Counted from the first letter of the stretch, positions 9,529 through 19,391 are shown. The stretch is 64,000 bases of DNA from Fodinicola feengrottensis (GCF_010993775.1 NZ_WOTO01000003.1:186001-250000); one strand, 5' to 3'. Made by a program: numbers and translations. The notes: a model not told the origin generated them from the sequence alone.

Positions 9529-11221
9529 CTACGACACCGCCGCCCGCAGCCAGACCCGCCCACCGCCATCGCCTACCATTGACGGGTCCGCCGGCGTGGC
9601 GCAATTGGTAGCGCATCCGACTTGTAATCGGAAGGTTAGGGGTTCAAGTCCCCTCGCCGGCTCTCGTCCGAAACCGCAGCACACTGCGTGTGAGCTGCGG
9701 TTTTGTGTTTTTGTTGATCGTGGGCGGCTGCGGTGATCCATGCGTGACGGCGCATGTGGAGCGGTTGTGTGCCCATTGTGTGCCCAGGATGTTTCCTTCA
9801 TCTCATTGGGCTTTTCTGGGAACGATTTTCGCGGTGGCTTCGCGTTGGTGTGGGCGAGCTGGGGCAGGACGCTGGTGTAGGTGTCGGAGGTGAAGTTGAG
9901 GTTGGCGTGGCCGAGCATTTCCTGGATGTCTTTGGTGTCGGCTCCGGCGGCGTAGGCGAGGGCGGCGGCGCCGTGTCGAAGGTCGTGGAGTCGGACCGGG
10001 GGTAAGCCGCTGTCGGTGACGAGGCGTTGAAAGTGGTCGGTGACCTTTCCGGGGTGTAGCCAGGAGCCGTCGTCTTGGGTGAAGATGCGTCCGGTGTCGT
10101 TCCAGTTGGCTCCGTGGGCGAGCCGGTGTTGTTTCTGTCGGGTGCGGTGTTTGCGGATGGTGGAGAGTGTCGTGGCGTCCAGGGCGATGGTGCGGTTGCC
10201 GTCCTGGGTTTTGGGTGGCGCCTCGACCACGTCCCAGCCGTCCAGGACGAGTGGGTGGCGATGGTGAGGGGTTCCTCTGCTTCGTCTAGGTCGATCCAGC
10301 GGGCGCCGCACGCTTCGCCGCGGCGTAGCCCGCGGAAGGTGATCAGGTGGAAGAGGGGATAGAGCGGGTCGTTGGTGATGTGGTCCAGGAACGCTCCGGT
10401 GTGCTCGGGTGTCCACACCATCACCGGTCCGGGCGCGCGACCGGTCTGCTGCCAGAACTCGATGCGGGACGCCGTCCAGACCAGCGGCCGGGTCTTCTTG
10501 GTGTCACGCATGTCGAGGTGGGCGGCTGGGTTGAAGGTGATCAGTTGGTGGGAGATCGCCTTGTTCAGCGCCGCCCGCAGGCATGCCCGGATGTTCTTCT
10601 GCGTGGTGGGTCCGGTTGGGCGCCGGTACGGCGGCAGTGCGTGGAGTTCCTCGCGTAGGACGGCTTTGTCCTTGCGGCCGTGCGCGGCTTTGCGGCGCGA
10701 CTCGATGTCGCGCCGGGCGGTGTTGTTGGCCTCCCGCGCGATGTTCTCCTCGTCGATCGCGTCGAACATGTCCGCCAGTTGGCCGACGGTCAGCCTGTCG
10801 ATGCGGATATTCCCGATCCGGGGTTTGAGGTGCACCCGCACGTCGACTTCGTATGACTTCGGTGTCCGGCCTCGTTTGGCGGCCAGCCATTGATCCAACC
10901 ATTGCGCGATGGTGACTTTCGCGGTCAACGTCACCGGCGCGTGTAGCCGGCGTTGGACAGTGTCGGGCTCAGGAAGCGGTTCACCGGTTCGGGACAGGTG
11001 CGCCAACAACGCGGCCACGTTCTCCCTGCCGTCGTCGTCGTCGGGCCCTGGGAGCGCCAGGATGGCGCGCCCCACGTCCAGATCGGCCTGGGCTTGTGTG
11101 GCTGTGGTGTACGTGGACCGACGGAACAGGCGCCGTTTACCTCCCGCCGTGGGCAGGAGTTCTTGGCGCACCGCCCAGTATCCGTGCGCCTTACGTCGCA
11201 GGCGAGGACACCGTGCCCCTA
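9529..11221 (-). pseudogene. int: Tyrosine-type site-specific integrase, frameshifted and 5'-truncated
   Basis: Catalyses insertion and excision of the element next to tRNA-Thr. The SAM-like core-binding domain (TIAQWLDQWLAA to RLTVGQLADMFDAID) and catalytic domain are present: Arg in FRGLRRGEACG, HDLRHGAAA (His-x-x-Arg), LGHANLNFTSDTY (His and Tyr nucleophile). One shift near 10255 joins THSSW to PLVLDGWDVVEAPPK. The N-terminus runs into the IS5-type end at 11222, so the true start is lost. The open frame continues past the active-site Tyr, through the tRNA gene in antisense (its tail reads GLEPLTFRLQVGCATNCATP), and stops at 9529. That tail exists only because of integration at the tRNA. 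Confidence 0.88.
9590..9662 (+). tRNA. tRNA-Thr (anticodon TGT)
   Basis: 73 nt without encoded CCA. Acceptor GCCGGCG/CGCCGGC pairs 7/7, anticodon arm TCCGA-CTTGTAA-TCGGA, T-arm AGGGG-TTCAAGT-CCCCT. It is the attachment target of the integrase encoded antisense just downstream, and its 3' half is the expected attL core. Confidence 0.95.
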
Positions 11222-11785
11222 GGGCGTGTCTGCTAATTGATGTGCCTGGTGGTAGGTGGTGATGAGGGCTGCGAGGTGGACGCCGCCGAGGAAGTTGGTG
11301 GCGTATTTCTCGTAGCGGGTGGCGATGGCGCGCCATTGTTTGATGCCGGCGAAGGCGCGTTCTACGGTGTTGCGTTCTTTGTAGATCTCGGGGTCGAAGG
11401 CTGGTGGTCGGCCGCCGGTTGAGCCTTTGGCTTTGCGATGCTGGATGTGGTCGCTGCGCTCAGGAATCGTGTGGGGGATCTTGAGATCACGCAGCCGCTG
11501 GCGGGTCGAGGGGTGTGAGTACGCCTTGTCCGCCAGCAGCCGAAATTTCCTGTCGTCGCCCTCTTTGCGAGCGGTGAGCAGCGGTATCAGATACGGGTTG
11601 TCGCCGGCTTGGCCGGCCGAGAGCAGGACGGTGACCAAGCAGCAGAGGGTGTCGGCCAGGGCGTGGATCTTGGTCGTCAGCCCGCCGCGGGATCGTCCGA
11701 TCGCGTGGTCGGCAGGTTCATCGGGCCGATTCTTGTCATTCGATGGAGCCCCCCTGTGTCCGGTTTAGGGGCGCCCGCGGCGTGT

Positions 11786-13203
11786 GAGCCTGTCACGATT
11801 TCTGTGTAAGCCGGAGGTGATTGGCTTACTTGTCTTATTATATCAGAATGTTAGGCGGCCGGGGAATAGTTGGGTGAGGGTGTTGAGTGCTATTTTCCAG
11901 CCCCAGGTGCCTGTTCCTGAGGCTCCGCCGCGTTGGGTGGAGATGTTGCGTAGTCCGAGGTAGATGAGTTTCATGGCTGCGTCTTTGTCGGGGAAGTGTC
12001 CGCGGTTTTTGGTGATTTTGCGGAGTTGGAAGTTGATGGATTCGATTTGGTTGGTGGTGTAGACAATTTTCCGGAGTTCTGCGGGGTAGTCCAGGAAGGG
12101 GGTGAAGTCGTTCCAGGCGTTGTTCCACACGTCGACGGCTCCGGGGTATTGTTTGCCGTGGGTCTTGGCGAACGCGTCGCGGGCGAGCTCGGCGGCCTCC
12201 AGGGTGGGCGCGGTATAGATCTCGCGCATCGACGCGGCCAGTGGTTTGCGGTCCTTGTAGGACACGAACCGCATGGCGTTGCGGATGACGTGCACGACGC
12301 AGGTTTGCACTACGGTGTCAGGGAAGATTGAGCGGATCGCGTCCGGGAGCCCGGTCAGCCCGTCGCAGCACGCGATGAGGATGTCCCGCACGCCGCGGTT
12401 GCGCAAGTCCGTCAGGACCTTGGCCCAGAACTTGGCTCCCTCGGTGTCCTGGATCCAGCATCCGAGGGAGTGTTTGCGGCCGTCCACGTCCACTCCGATG
12501 GCCAGGTACGCGACCTTGGTGGTGACCACGCCGTTGTCCTTGATTCGGACCCGGATCCCGTCGATGTAGAGGATCGGGTAGACCTCGTCCAGCGGCCGTG
12601 ACTGCCACAGCTTGATCTCGTCGACGACCACGTCGGTGATGTTCGAGATCAACTCCCGGGACGCGTTTACTCCATATATTTCAAGTAAATGCGCCTCGAT
12701 GTCACGAGTTGTCATTCCTCGCGAGTACAAAGACAGGATCATGTCATCGATATTCCCCAAACGACGGGCACGTTTGGGTACGATCGTGGGCTCGAACGTC
12801 CCGTTCCGGTCCCGCGGCACCTCGATCTGGACCGGGCCGCTGAGCGTGGACACGGTCTTGCGGGTTAGCCCGTTCCGGGAGTTGCCGGACCCGCGTCCCT
12901 CCGGCGCGCCGTGCTCATAGCCAGGTGGTCGCTCATCTCGACCTGCAACGTCCGATCCAGCACCGCCTTGGTCATCTGGTTCAGCAGACCGTTCGCCCCG
13001 TCTACCGGCGTCCCAGTGGCCTTCGCGTCCGCTAGTAGAGCATCGATCGTCGCGGTCGAGAGCGCCCCCGTCAGCCGCGCAGCCGCCGTCTCATCATCAC
13101 GACGAGACGAAATGTTCCGAGTCATACGGTGTCCCTTCCGACCAACCAACAGGCCAGTCGATCTTGGTACACCTCCGGCTTACACACTTGGCATGACACG
13201 CCC
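11786..13203 (-). mobile_element. IS256-family element, copy 1
   Basis: 1,418 bp, bounded by an exact 8-bp target duplication CGGCGTGT (11778-11785 and 13204-13211) inside the IS5-type element. Imperfect terminal repeats start GAGCCTGTCA and GGGCGTGTCA, and the inner 17 bp TGTGTAAGCCGGAGGTG are perfect. A second copy is at 46040-47462 in the opposite orientation. Confidence 0.93.
11843..13125 (-). pseudogene. IS256-family (mutator-type) transposase, one-base deletion
   Basis: DDE transposase. The 336-residue C-terminal part is intact and identical to copy 2: LYSRGMTTRDIEAHL, first Asp in LYIDGIRV, second Asp in ACCDGLTGLPDAI, Glu in TNQIESINFQLRK. The N-terminal part (MTRNISSRRDDETAAARL, from 13125) ends in the wrong frame because CCTGGCTATG lacks one G relative to CCTGGGCTATG in copy 2. 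Without that G the usual DHLGYEHGAPEGRGSGNS stretch is lost. Confidence 0.88.
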
Positions 13204-13584
13204 CGGCGTGTTGATGCACACGAACGTTGGTTGAATCAACGGACAGCAATCGCATCAACTCAGCGCCACCATCCGGTGTCCCCGCTTGCACAGTCGTGAA
13301 CATCCGCACGTAGGTTCCGTCCACTGACCAGCGATTATGCCGCTCCCAGAGGGACTGCCACGACCCGAAGTGATCCGGCACATCACGCCAAGGCGTACCG
13401 GTCCGGAACCGCCACACGATCCCTTCCAATGTCAGCCGATGATCATTCCACGGCCGTCCCCGCCGGCCACCACGCATCGGCATGACCGGCTCAATAACTG
13501 CCCACAACTCATCTGAAATAGCGCCCGTCCGCAGCATCCATTCATGATCACCTACCCGGCCGCGCCGAATAAGCAGACACGCCC

Positions 13585-13928
13585 TAAACAGGTCATCAAC
13601 GACTCAAGGGTCCGATAGACCTGGTCCACGACCCATTGGCTGGACCGCTTATGCGGACACTCCCTGGAAAATCTACGCCTTCTACCGCCGCTTACGTGAC
13701 CGTTAGGTGTTGACCAACTGATTGAGACGTTACAGCGAGGCATCCAAGACCGAATTCACATTTGTCATGGGCTTCACTGGTGCTGCAGTCGCTACTGCCT
13801 TTGGCGTGAAAACCGCTGAACATTGGTGACAATTGTCAATTGCGGGCGACTGTTGGTCTCGTCGTACGATCACCTCTGCCCTGTCCGTTGGGCTATGTCG
13901 GACTTTGACTGTGCTTGGAGAATGTCTT
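13585..13928. other. Non-coding or decayed stretch between the IS5 end and the secreted-protein cluster
   Basis: 344 bases with no frame I can support. Short open frames on both strands lack start signals and family features. GGAG at 13917-13920 belongs to the following gene. Confidence 0.5.
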
Positions 13929-14297
13929 ATGAAAATCCTCACGAGGATCTCGAAGGTCAGGGTGACCGCAGCTGTGTTGGTTGCCGCGCTGCTCTCGATC
14001 ACACCCAGCCCCAGTAGCGCGTCCACAGCGTCGCCAGCCATCCAGAACACCGCGTGCGACGATAGTAACTCCTTCCAGTACTTCACTTTCTACGTCGACA
14101 GATATCCCGTCTGTTACACCGACAGCGGGACCATGACCATGCATCTGGCCCCTGTCGGACTGTGGTACGCGGAAAACAACTATGGCACGTTCACGTATAT
14201 CCTCCCGGACCGCTGCCCGCCGCCGGTCGTGTTCGGCCGGAACGAGTCCGGTAGCCTTCCGCCTGACGCCATCATCATCAGCCTCACGATCTACTGA
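13929..14297 (+). CDS. Small secreted beta/gamma-crystallin-like protein
   Basis: 122 residues: signal peptide (1-36, basic start, hydrophobic core, SSASTAS end), then a domain with Cys-DDSNSFQYFTFYV, PVCYTDSGTMTMHL, ENNYGTFTYI, Cys, and a last strand AIIISLTIY. The order of Cys and beta-strand blocks matches the 7381 protein, so I read them as divergent relatives. GGAG lies 8 bases before the ATG. First of three consecutive small secreted proteins on this strand. Function unknown. Confidence 0.65.
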   Translation: MKILTRISKVRVTAAVLVAALLSITPSPSSASTASPAIQNTACDDSNSFQYFTFYVDRYPVCYTDSGTMTMHLAPVGLWYAENNYGTFTYILPDRCPPPVVFGRNESGSLPPDAIIISLTIY

Positions 14298-14330
14298 CCT
14301 CACGGCTGGACCCTGACGAAGGAGTTCGAA

Positions 14331-14612
14331 TTGATCCCGAGACGTTGGTTGGCTAGCTTGGTTGTTGGCGTGGTGACGTGCGGTGCTCTGCTCACGCCGC
14401 TGACGCCGGCCGCGGCAGACGGTATCTGTTTCAACTCGTTGGACCCAGGCCAGCCGTTCGCTGGCTGTGAGTTCGAAGGCAGCTATTTCGACCACAATCG
14501 GTGTGCCACCGATGGAGCAGACCTGGTCCGCCATGACCCGGCCGCCATTGGCTACGCCTGCGACGTGGTCAATTCTGGCGAATGGTGGCTCTATATCCGT
14601 TATCCTGCTTAA
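14331..14612 (+). CDS. Small secreted Cys-containing protein of unknown function
   Basis: 93 residues from a TTG start preceded by GAAGGAG. Signal peptide to about residue 31 (PAAADG), then a 62-residue mature part with four Cys (ICFNSLDPG, AGCEFEGSY, NRCATDGAD, YACDVVNSG), likely two disulfides. 33 bases after the previous gene and 63 before the next, so probably one transcript. No family recognised. Confidence 0.55.
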   Translation: MIPRRWLASLVVGVVTCGALLTPLTPAAADGICFNSLDPGQPFAGCEFEGSYFDHNRCATDGADLVRHDPAAIGYACDVVNSGEWWLYIRYPA

Positions 14613-14675
14613 CCCCACCTTGCCATTCGTCATTATTTCTCGAAATCCGAGAACGGAACCAGTGATGGGAAACTC

Positions 14676-14972
14676 GTGCGTAAATTGTTGATCGCGATGA
14701 CAGTCGCGGCCGTCGCGCTCGTCGGACCTACCGTGCCAGCATCGGCGGCACCGGCGGACACCTGCGGTGTGCATCAGCAGGTGGACGACAACGGAAATTC
14801 GTGGTGGGTAGCCACCAACTGCGACCCCAACGGCTGGGGCCAAGACTATCAATGGAACCAGGACGGGCAGGTCCACGGGACCTGCATCGCGGACCAGCGC
14901 ACCGGACTGCTTGCCCCAGTATCGGTGGTCGACCGCTCCCCCTGGCTGGCGTACCTGACACATTATTGTTAA
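14676..14972 (+). CDS. Small secreted Cys-containing protein of unknown function
   Basis: 98 residues from a GTG start (MRKLLIAMTVAAVALVGPT), signal peptide ending ASAAP. The mature part is rich in Trp, Asn and Asp with four Cys (DTCGVHQQ, ATNCDPNGWG, HGTCIADQR, THYC at the end). Third in the secreted trio; no family recognised. Start codon and weak ribosome site (GGGAAA) leave some doubt on the first residue only. Confidence 0.55.
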   Translation: MRKLLIAMTVAAVALVGPTVPASAAPADTCGVHQQVDDNGNSWWVATNCDPNGWGQDYQWNQDGQVHGTCIADQRTGLLAPVSVVDRSPWLAYLTHYC

Positions 14973-15107
14973 GTCTCCACGTGCCGCATCTTGAGATCAA
15001 TACCAGCCTCGCTGCGCCGCCGCGGCCGGTTTTTGATGTCGGCGTGGCCGATTCGAGGTCGCGCGTCTGCGGACCCGCCCGTTAGCTGGTCTCGCGCGCC
15101 CAGACGT

Positions 15108-15552
15108 TCAGGAAGTGCTGAGTGTGGCGTACGCGTAGACGTCGTTGGTGTTGGTAATGCGCCCATAGGCTGTGAAGTTGTCGGTTCCGGCGGCAGTGGT
15201 CACCAGAGTCACGATGATGCTCGCGGTGGCGCCGGGGGCCAATAACGAGTTGCCGCATATAGATGAGGCGTTGGAGGTTGCGTCGGGCGCACCCGCTTCC
15301 ACCCACCCCGGTGATCTTCTGCGACGCGTACTGAGGATTCTCAATACCCAGTGCCGCCGACACCGTCGCGGAGGTGTTGTTGGTGAGCGTTGCCGCCACC
15401 GTGACCTGATCACCGACCACGGCCGTGGCCGGGGTCACCGTCAGCCCGACAAGCGGGATCGACACGGTCGGTGCGGCGGCAGCAGGCGTCACCCATGCCG
15501 CCAACCCGGTTCCGACGCATAACATGGTGGCTGCCAACTGCCTGATACCCAT
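15108..15552 (-). pseudogene. Secreted beta-sandwich (DUF11/adhesin-like) protein, one frameshift
   Basis: About 148 residues if read through. Signal peptide MGIRQLAATMLCVGTGLA to TPAAAA, then an Ig-like repeat: VSIPLVGLTVTPATAVVGD, VTVAATLTNNTSATVSA, and after the shift SSICGNSLLAPGATASI, VTTAAGTDNFTAYG and YAYATLSTS. The shift lies near 15300 in a CCACCCACCCC tract. A truncated relative of the first third of this gene is at 50090-50250. Confidence 0.7.
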
Positions 15553-15775
15553 TGCCGCCTCTTGATCGTCAACGATGCATGAGTGTCGCAGACGTTGTAC
15601 ACGATACTCGTAGCGGCGGACGGCCTACCCCACAACTGCCCAGAGATGGTCCAGGCAAATGCGTCACCAAGGCCGCGCCCGCCAGCGTGGCTGCACTCAA
15701 CCGCCTGGCACGCTTGCGCGCCATCGCACCTCAGGTCGTGTTCGCGGCCCTCGGCGGGGGCGTCCATTCATTCCA

Positions 15776-16096
15776 CCTTCTACGAGGTAACCGATGTCGA
15801 TCCACAATGGCGGAGCATTCCGCACAGGCGCCCATTGGCGAACCAGACCACGTTCATTCTCGATCCTGCTGGCCAACCAATGCCTGTTGGCGTGTCCGGC
15901 GAACTCCACCTCGGTGGGGTCAGGCTCGCACGTGAATCTCTCCACCGCCCAAGCCTCACTGAGACGGAATTCATCCGTTGGCAGGCGCCCGACGGACATG
16001 TTCACCGCCCGGCTCCGTACGGGCGGTTCTGCTCGGTGCGCTACTCCACCGTACCCGGACAGGTTGGCACCGTGGGCGTCGTCGGTCGTAGGGTTG
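15776..16096 (+). pseudogene. Fragment of an NRPS adenylation domain
   Basis: Reads FYEVTDVDPQWRSIP, RPLANQTTFILDPAGQPMP, GVSGELHLGGVRLAR (A6 core motif) and, after a shift, RLYRTGGSARYSTDGQVG and a GRRVA end (A7/A8 region). This is the last part of an AMP-binding domain before its C-terminal lid. No other NRPS module is present, so it is a relic of a lost natural-product gene. Confidence 0.7.
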
Positions 16097-16100
16097 CCCA

Positions 16101-16561
16101 ATGCCGCGTTTTGAGGTCACCACTAGCATCAGCGCATCTCCGCAGCGTGTCTTTGAGGTTTCGTTGGAGGTGGAGGTGCATACCGCTTCGATGGCCGGTG
16201 CCGCCGAGCGCGCTGTCAGTGGCGTCACGTCTGGTCGTCTGACGCTCGGTGACACACCGTCACGTGGCAAGCCAGGCATTTTGGCCTGCCGTGGCGGATG
16301 ACCTCCCGGATCAGCGCCTTGACGCCACCGGGATACTTCGTCGACGAGCAGGTCCGGGGACCGTTCAAGCGCTGGCACCACGCCCACCACTTCGAGCCGG
16401 ACAAGCAAGGCGGCACCTTGATGCGCGACGTGGTCGACTTCGCTGCTCCGCTCGGCCTCCTGGGAGCCGTCGCCGAACGGGCGGCACTCAATTGGTACAT
16501 GCCCCGGCTGATCAACATCCGGAACAACCATGTCAAGAAAATCGCTGAAACCACCCGCTGA
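16101..16561 (+). pseudogene. SRPBCC (START-like) family protein, one frameshift
   Basis: About 153 residues if joined: MPRFEVTTSISASPQRVFEV, then after a shift near 16255 WQARHFGLPWRMTSRIS, PPGYFVDEQVRGPFKRWHH, FAAPLGLLGAVAERAALN and MPRLINIRNNHVKKIAE. It is the cyclase/dehydrase-like helix-grip fold typical of small ligand-binding or polyketide-associated proteins. It follows the NRPS relic by 4 bases, possibly once co-transcribed. Confidence 0.75.
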
Positions 16562-16580
16562 GCGACTGAACGCTTTCGGC

Positions 16581-16871
16581 TCAGCTAAACACAATCGTCA
16601 GCCAAGATTTCTCACCAGGACACACACAGGCCATGCCGAGCCCGGCCGCGCTGACCTCCAGCTCCGTTGACGTTGAACCTGAAACCGATCCGGGAGCCGA
16701 CCTCCGCAGGGGCTCGGCTCGAACAGTCGACACATACCAGACCCACCGCGCCCCATCGCTCGCGATGACTTTGCCGTGGCGTTTACCTCCGCGGGTCACA
16801 ACGGATGTAACAAAACCGCTGTCCGGCGTGGTGTGCCGGGTATGCGTACGGACCGGATCCCCGGTGGTCAT
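16581..16871 (-). CDS. Hypothetical protein, overlaps the upstream stop by TGATG
   Basis: 96-residue frame whose ATG (16871) overlaps the TGA of the preceding fragment, a sign of translational coupling. Contains TSVVTRGGKRHGK, ARWVWYVSTVRAEPL and a C-terminal LGMACVCPGEKSWL. No family recognised and no membrane segment. Confidence 0.35.
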   Translation of the reverse strand: MTTGDPVRTHTRHTTPDSGFVTSVVTRGGKRHGKVIASDGARWVWYVSTVRAEPLRRSAPGSVSGSTSTELEVSAAGLGMACVCPGEKSWLTIVFS

Positions 16872-17030
16872 CAGCCGATCCCGAGGACGGCCTTGGCGGT
16901 GGTCCAGTTCGTCAGCATCGTCTGCTGCGCGGCCGCGAGGGTGACCTGTCGCGCGCAGACTGCTTTCTTGACGGCGTTCTCGACGCTGTCTTTGTTGTAG
17001 GAGTTGTTGTTGCCGACACGTGGATCTGGT
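16871..17030 (-). pseudogene. C-terminal fragment of a small HNH-like secreted protein
   Basis: Reads DPRVGNNNSYNKDSVENAV, KKAVCARQVTLAAAQQTM and NWTTAKAVLGIG then stop. This is the usual tail of small actinobacterial proteins whose upstream half carries a DHLVPLELGG-type nuclease motif; that half is missing. It starts abruptly near 17030. Confidence 0.5.
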
Positions 17031-17211
17031 AGAGGCCGAGGTTTGCAAATCGGGAATCAGCAATTCCGGGGCCCGACGCCCGAGTGTCGTCGAGTATTTT
17101 AGGATCTGGCCCAATTTCCGGGTTAGTAGTTGGCCCTGCCGGTCGCTGGCTAGGCGTGGGAGACGAGTTTTCGAAGTGGGTCGAATCCGGCACGGCCGTG
17201 GCCGGCGCTGT

Positions 17212-17896
17212 TCAGGGTTGGGCGCGCGCTCCTGCGATCACGAGTCCGGTTTCGTCGTAGGCGATGACGACGAGCTGGGCGCGGTCGCGTGCGGCGAGTT
17301 TGGTCATGATGCGGCTGACGTGTGTTTTCGCGGTGAGGGGGCTGAGGAACAACGTGTTGGCGATCTCGTCGTTGGATTGACCCTGGCCGACCAGGGTGAG
17401 CACTTGGCGCTCCCGGTCGGTGAGTCGGTCGGTCGAGGGGGTAGTCGGTTGCGGCTTTGCCGGGGCGCCCTCGCGCGGCGATATCGGCGATGAGACGGCG
17501 TGTGACGCTGGGCGAGAGCAGAGCGTCGCCTCCGGCGACGATGCGGACGGCTTGGATGAGGTCGGCGGGTTCGGTGTCTTTGACGACGAACCCGGCGGCT
17601 CCTGAGCGTAATGCTTCGTAGACGTACTCGTCGGACTCGAAGATGGTCAGGATCAGTACGCGCACACCGGCAAGGTTCGGGTTGTCGGCGATGCGGCGCG
17701 TCGCCTCCAGACCGTCGACTCCTGGCATCCGGATGTCCATCAGGACAACATCGGCATGAGTCGTGGCGGCCAGGCTCACGGCTTGTTCCCCGTCCAGGGC
17801 TTCACCGATGACCTCGATGTCGTCGGTGTGTTGCAGCAGTGCGCGAAAGCCCGCTCGGATGAGGGCTTGGTCGTCGGCGAGAAGAACTCGGATCAT
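17212..17896 (-). pseudogene. NarL/LuxR-type response regulator broken by a 4-bp tandem duplication
   Basis: Receiver domain intact: LLADDQALIRAG, phosphoacceptor Asp in VVLMDIRMPGVDG, Thr in LILTIFESDEYV, Lys in GFVVKDTEPADL. The DNA-binding domain (MLTLVGQGQSNDEIANTLF, LTAKTHVSRIMTKL) is in another frame. The break is three tandem GTCG units at 17424-17435; removing one restores LDRLTDRERQVLTL. It pairs with the kinase remnant immediately upstream. Confidence 0.9.
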
Positions 17897-18394
17897 CTGG
17901 TGGCTTTTTCAGCGGGAGGTGTGCGGTGACATGGAATCCGCCGCCGTGGCCTGGTCCAGCGTGCAGGGCGCCGCCGACGGCTGCGGCCCGCTCGCGCATG
18001 CCGATCAGGCCATGACCGCCAGCTGGAGTGGAGGGTGCCGGTCCGCGTCCTGTGTCGCTGATTTGCAGGCTGATCTCGCGTTGGTCGTAGTTGATCTGGA
18101 CTGGACGGTGGCCGTGGCCGGTCCGGCGTGGCGGATCGAGTTGGTTAGTGCCTCTTGGACGATGCGGTAGGCGGCGAGGTCGACTGCGGGCGGCAGGGTG
18201 CTGGGTGGTTGGCCGGTGGTGGCGATGGTGGTCGGCAGACCGGCCGCGCTGACCCCGGCCACCAGCGCGTCGAGGCGGCTCAGTCCCGGTTGAGGCTGGT
18301 TGGATTCGGGGTCGTCGACCTGGCGCAGCACGGCCAGGATGCCAACGGCGTACTACATGACCAATTTCTCGACCTGATCGCTGAGCGCACGCTA
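17893..18394 (-). pseudogene. C-terminal half of a two-component histidine kinase (HATPase)
   Basis: Reads VLRQVDDPESNQPQPGLSRL, YRIVQEALTNSIRHAG (N-box), then after a 5-bp tandem duplication (CTGGA twice, 18096-18105) QINYDQREISLQISDTGRG and GHGLIGMRERAAAVGG (G boxes). The sensor and phospho-His domains are gone, and a TAG interrupts the remaining upstream part. The intact parent would have ended ATGA-overlapped with the regulator start. Confidence 0.85.
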
Positions 18395-19027
18395 TGAGCA
18401 ACACCAACGAGACCACCGACATGGCCACCAAGACCAGCCGCCTGCTGCGCCGCGGGTTTGCGCTGGAATGGGCGACACTGGGCTGGAACGTCGTCGGCAT
18501 CGTGGTGCTCGCCGCCGCGGCAGTCGCGGCCCGGTCGGTGGCGCTGGCCGGGTTCGGGCTGGACTCGCTGATCGAGATCGGCGCTTCGATCGCGGTGATC
18601 TGGGAACTGTCCGACACCGGTGGCGCCCGGCGCGCGCGCGCGCTGCGGCTGATCGGCATCGCCTTTGCCGCGTTGGCCGGATATCTCGTCCTGCAATCCA
18701 CCGTCGCGCTGATCGCCGGGCTCCGGCCAGACCGCTCGCCGGCCGGGATCGCCGACGGCGATCACCGCGCTGGTGATGTTTTCCCTCGCTGCCGGCAAAG
18801 CGCGTACCGGCGCTGTCCTGGCCAACCCGGTCCTGCGCACCGAGGCACGAGTCACCACCATCGACGGCATTCTCGCCGTCGCGGTGCTGGCCGGCCTCGT
18901 CCTCAACAGCGTTCTCGGCTGGTGGTGGGCCGATCCGCTGGCCGGCTACATCTTGGCCCTCTACGCCATTCGGGAAACTCGTCAATCGCTAAAGGCGGCT
19001 CGCACGCTGGAGTCGGCATCGAAGTGA
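18394..19027 (+). pseudogene. Cation diffusion facilitator-type transporter, 2-base deletion
   Basis: About 212 residues if joined; a membrane protein with TM helices around WNVVGIVVLAAAAVAA, DSLIEIGASIAVIWEL (conserved metal-site helix), LIGIAFAALAGYLVL, VMFSLAAGKARTG and ILAVAVLAGLVLNSVLG. The frame breaks at ATCGCCGACGGCGATC (about 18752), where the family has A-W-T-A-I. Divergent from the kinase remnant, whose 5' end it abuts. Confidence 0.8.
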
Positions 19028-19127
19028 CTGAACGAGAATCCGGCCGCCTCCCGCGAGTCCAGCAATGCAGTCACATCCAGCTGATGGCCGCTGACCGTTG
19101 GCTAAAGTGGCAACTGTCGGATGGGTG

Positions 19128-19250
19128 AGTGAACTGGAGATCATCGACTGAGCCCTCCGGTCCTTCATGCTGCCCGTCGGGTTGTGGCCCTCGACCTTGA
19201 CGACGATCCTTGACGAAGATCCACCGCCGACCCACGTCCCAAGGGTGTTC
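19128..19250 (-). pseudogene. Fragment of a PLP-dependent cysteine-synthase-like enzyme
   Basis: Reads VENTLG, WVGGGSSSRIVVKVEGHNP and TGSMKDRRAQSMI. This is the N-terminal signature around the PLP lysine (GSMKDR) of cysteine synthase/SbnA-type enzymes. Nothing else of the gene is nearby. Confidence 0.6.
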
Positions 19251-19391
19251 TCGACGGCGCGATGGACTCCGGGCCTTGTTTTACCTTTGCTTGGTTGTGA
19301 TGTTTGGTCACGGAGCGGATTCTGTGTGTGACGAGGTGACCCCTGCAATAGGGCCGTGGGTTCTGCTGCACGTGGGTGGAAGGGGTGTGTC

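Larger units (their letters stand above)
11222..13584 (-). mobile_element. IS5-family (IS427-like) element, interrupted by an IS256-family element
   Basis: Ends are GGGCGTGTCTGCTAATT (11222) and, reversed, GGGCGTGTCTGCTTATT (13584), each flanked by TA. About 937 bp without the inserted IS. The N-terminal transposase part is at 13204-13537 (SDELWAVIEPVMP, GTPWRDVPDHFGSW, LLSVDSTNVRVHQHA). The DDE C-terminal part is at 11219-11638 and upstream (KIHALADTLCCLVTVLL, RLLADKAYSHPSTR, NTVERAFAGIKQW). The two meet in different frames near GGACACAGGGGGG, as in IS427-type ORFA/ORFB arrangements. Insertion at 11222 removed the integrase start. Confidence 0.85.

Noticed and set aside
8266-9736. Long Pro/Arg-rich plus-strand frames opposite the polymerase gene
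   Set aside because: Antisense shadows; the minus strand carries conserved polymerase blocks in this span.
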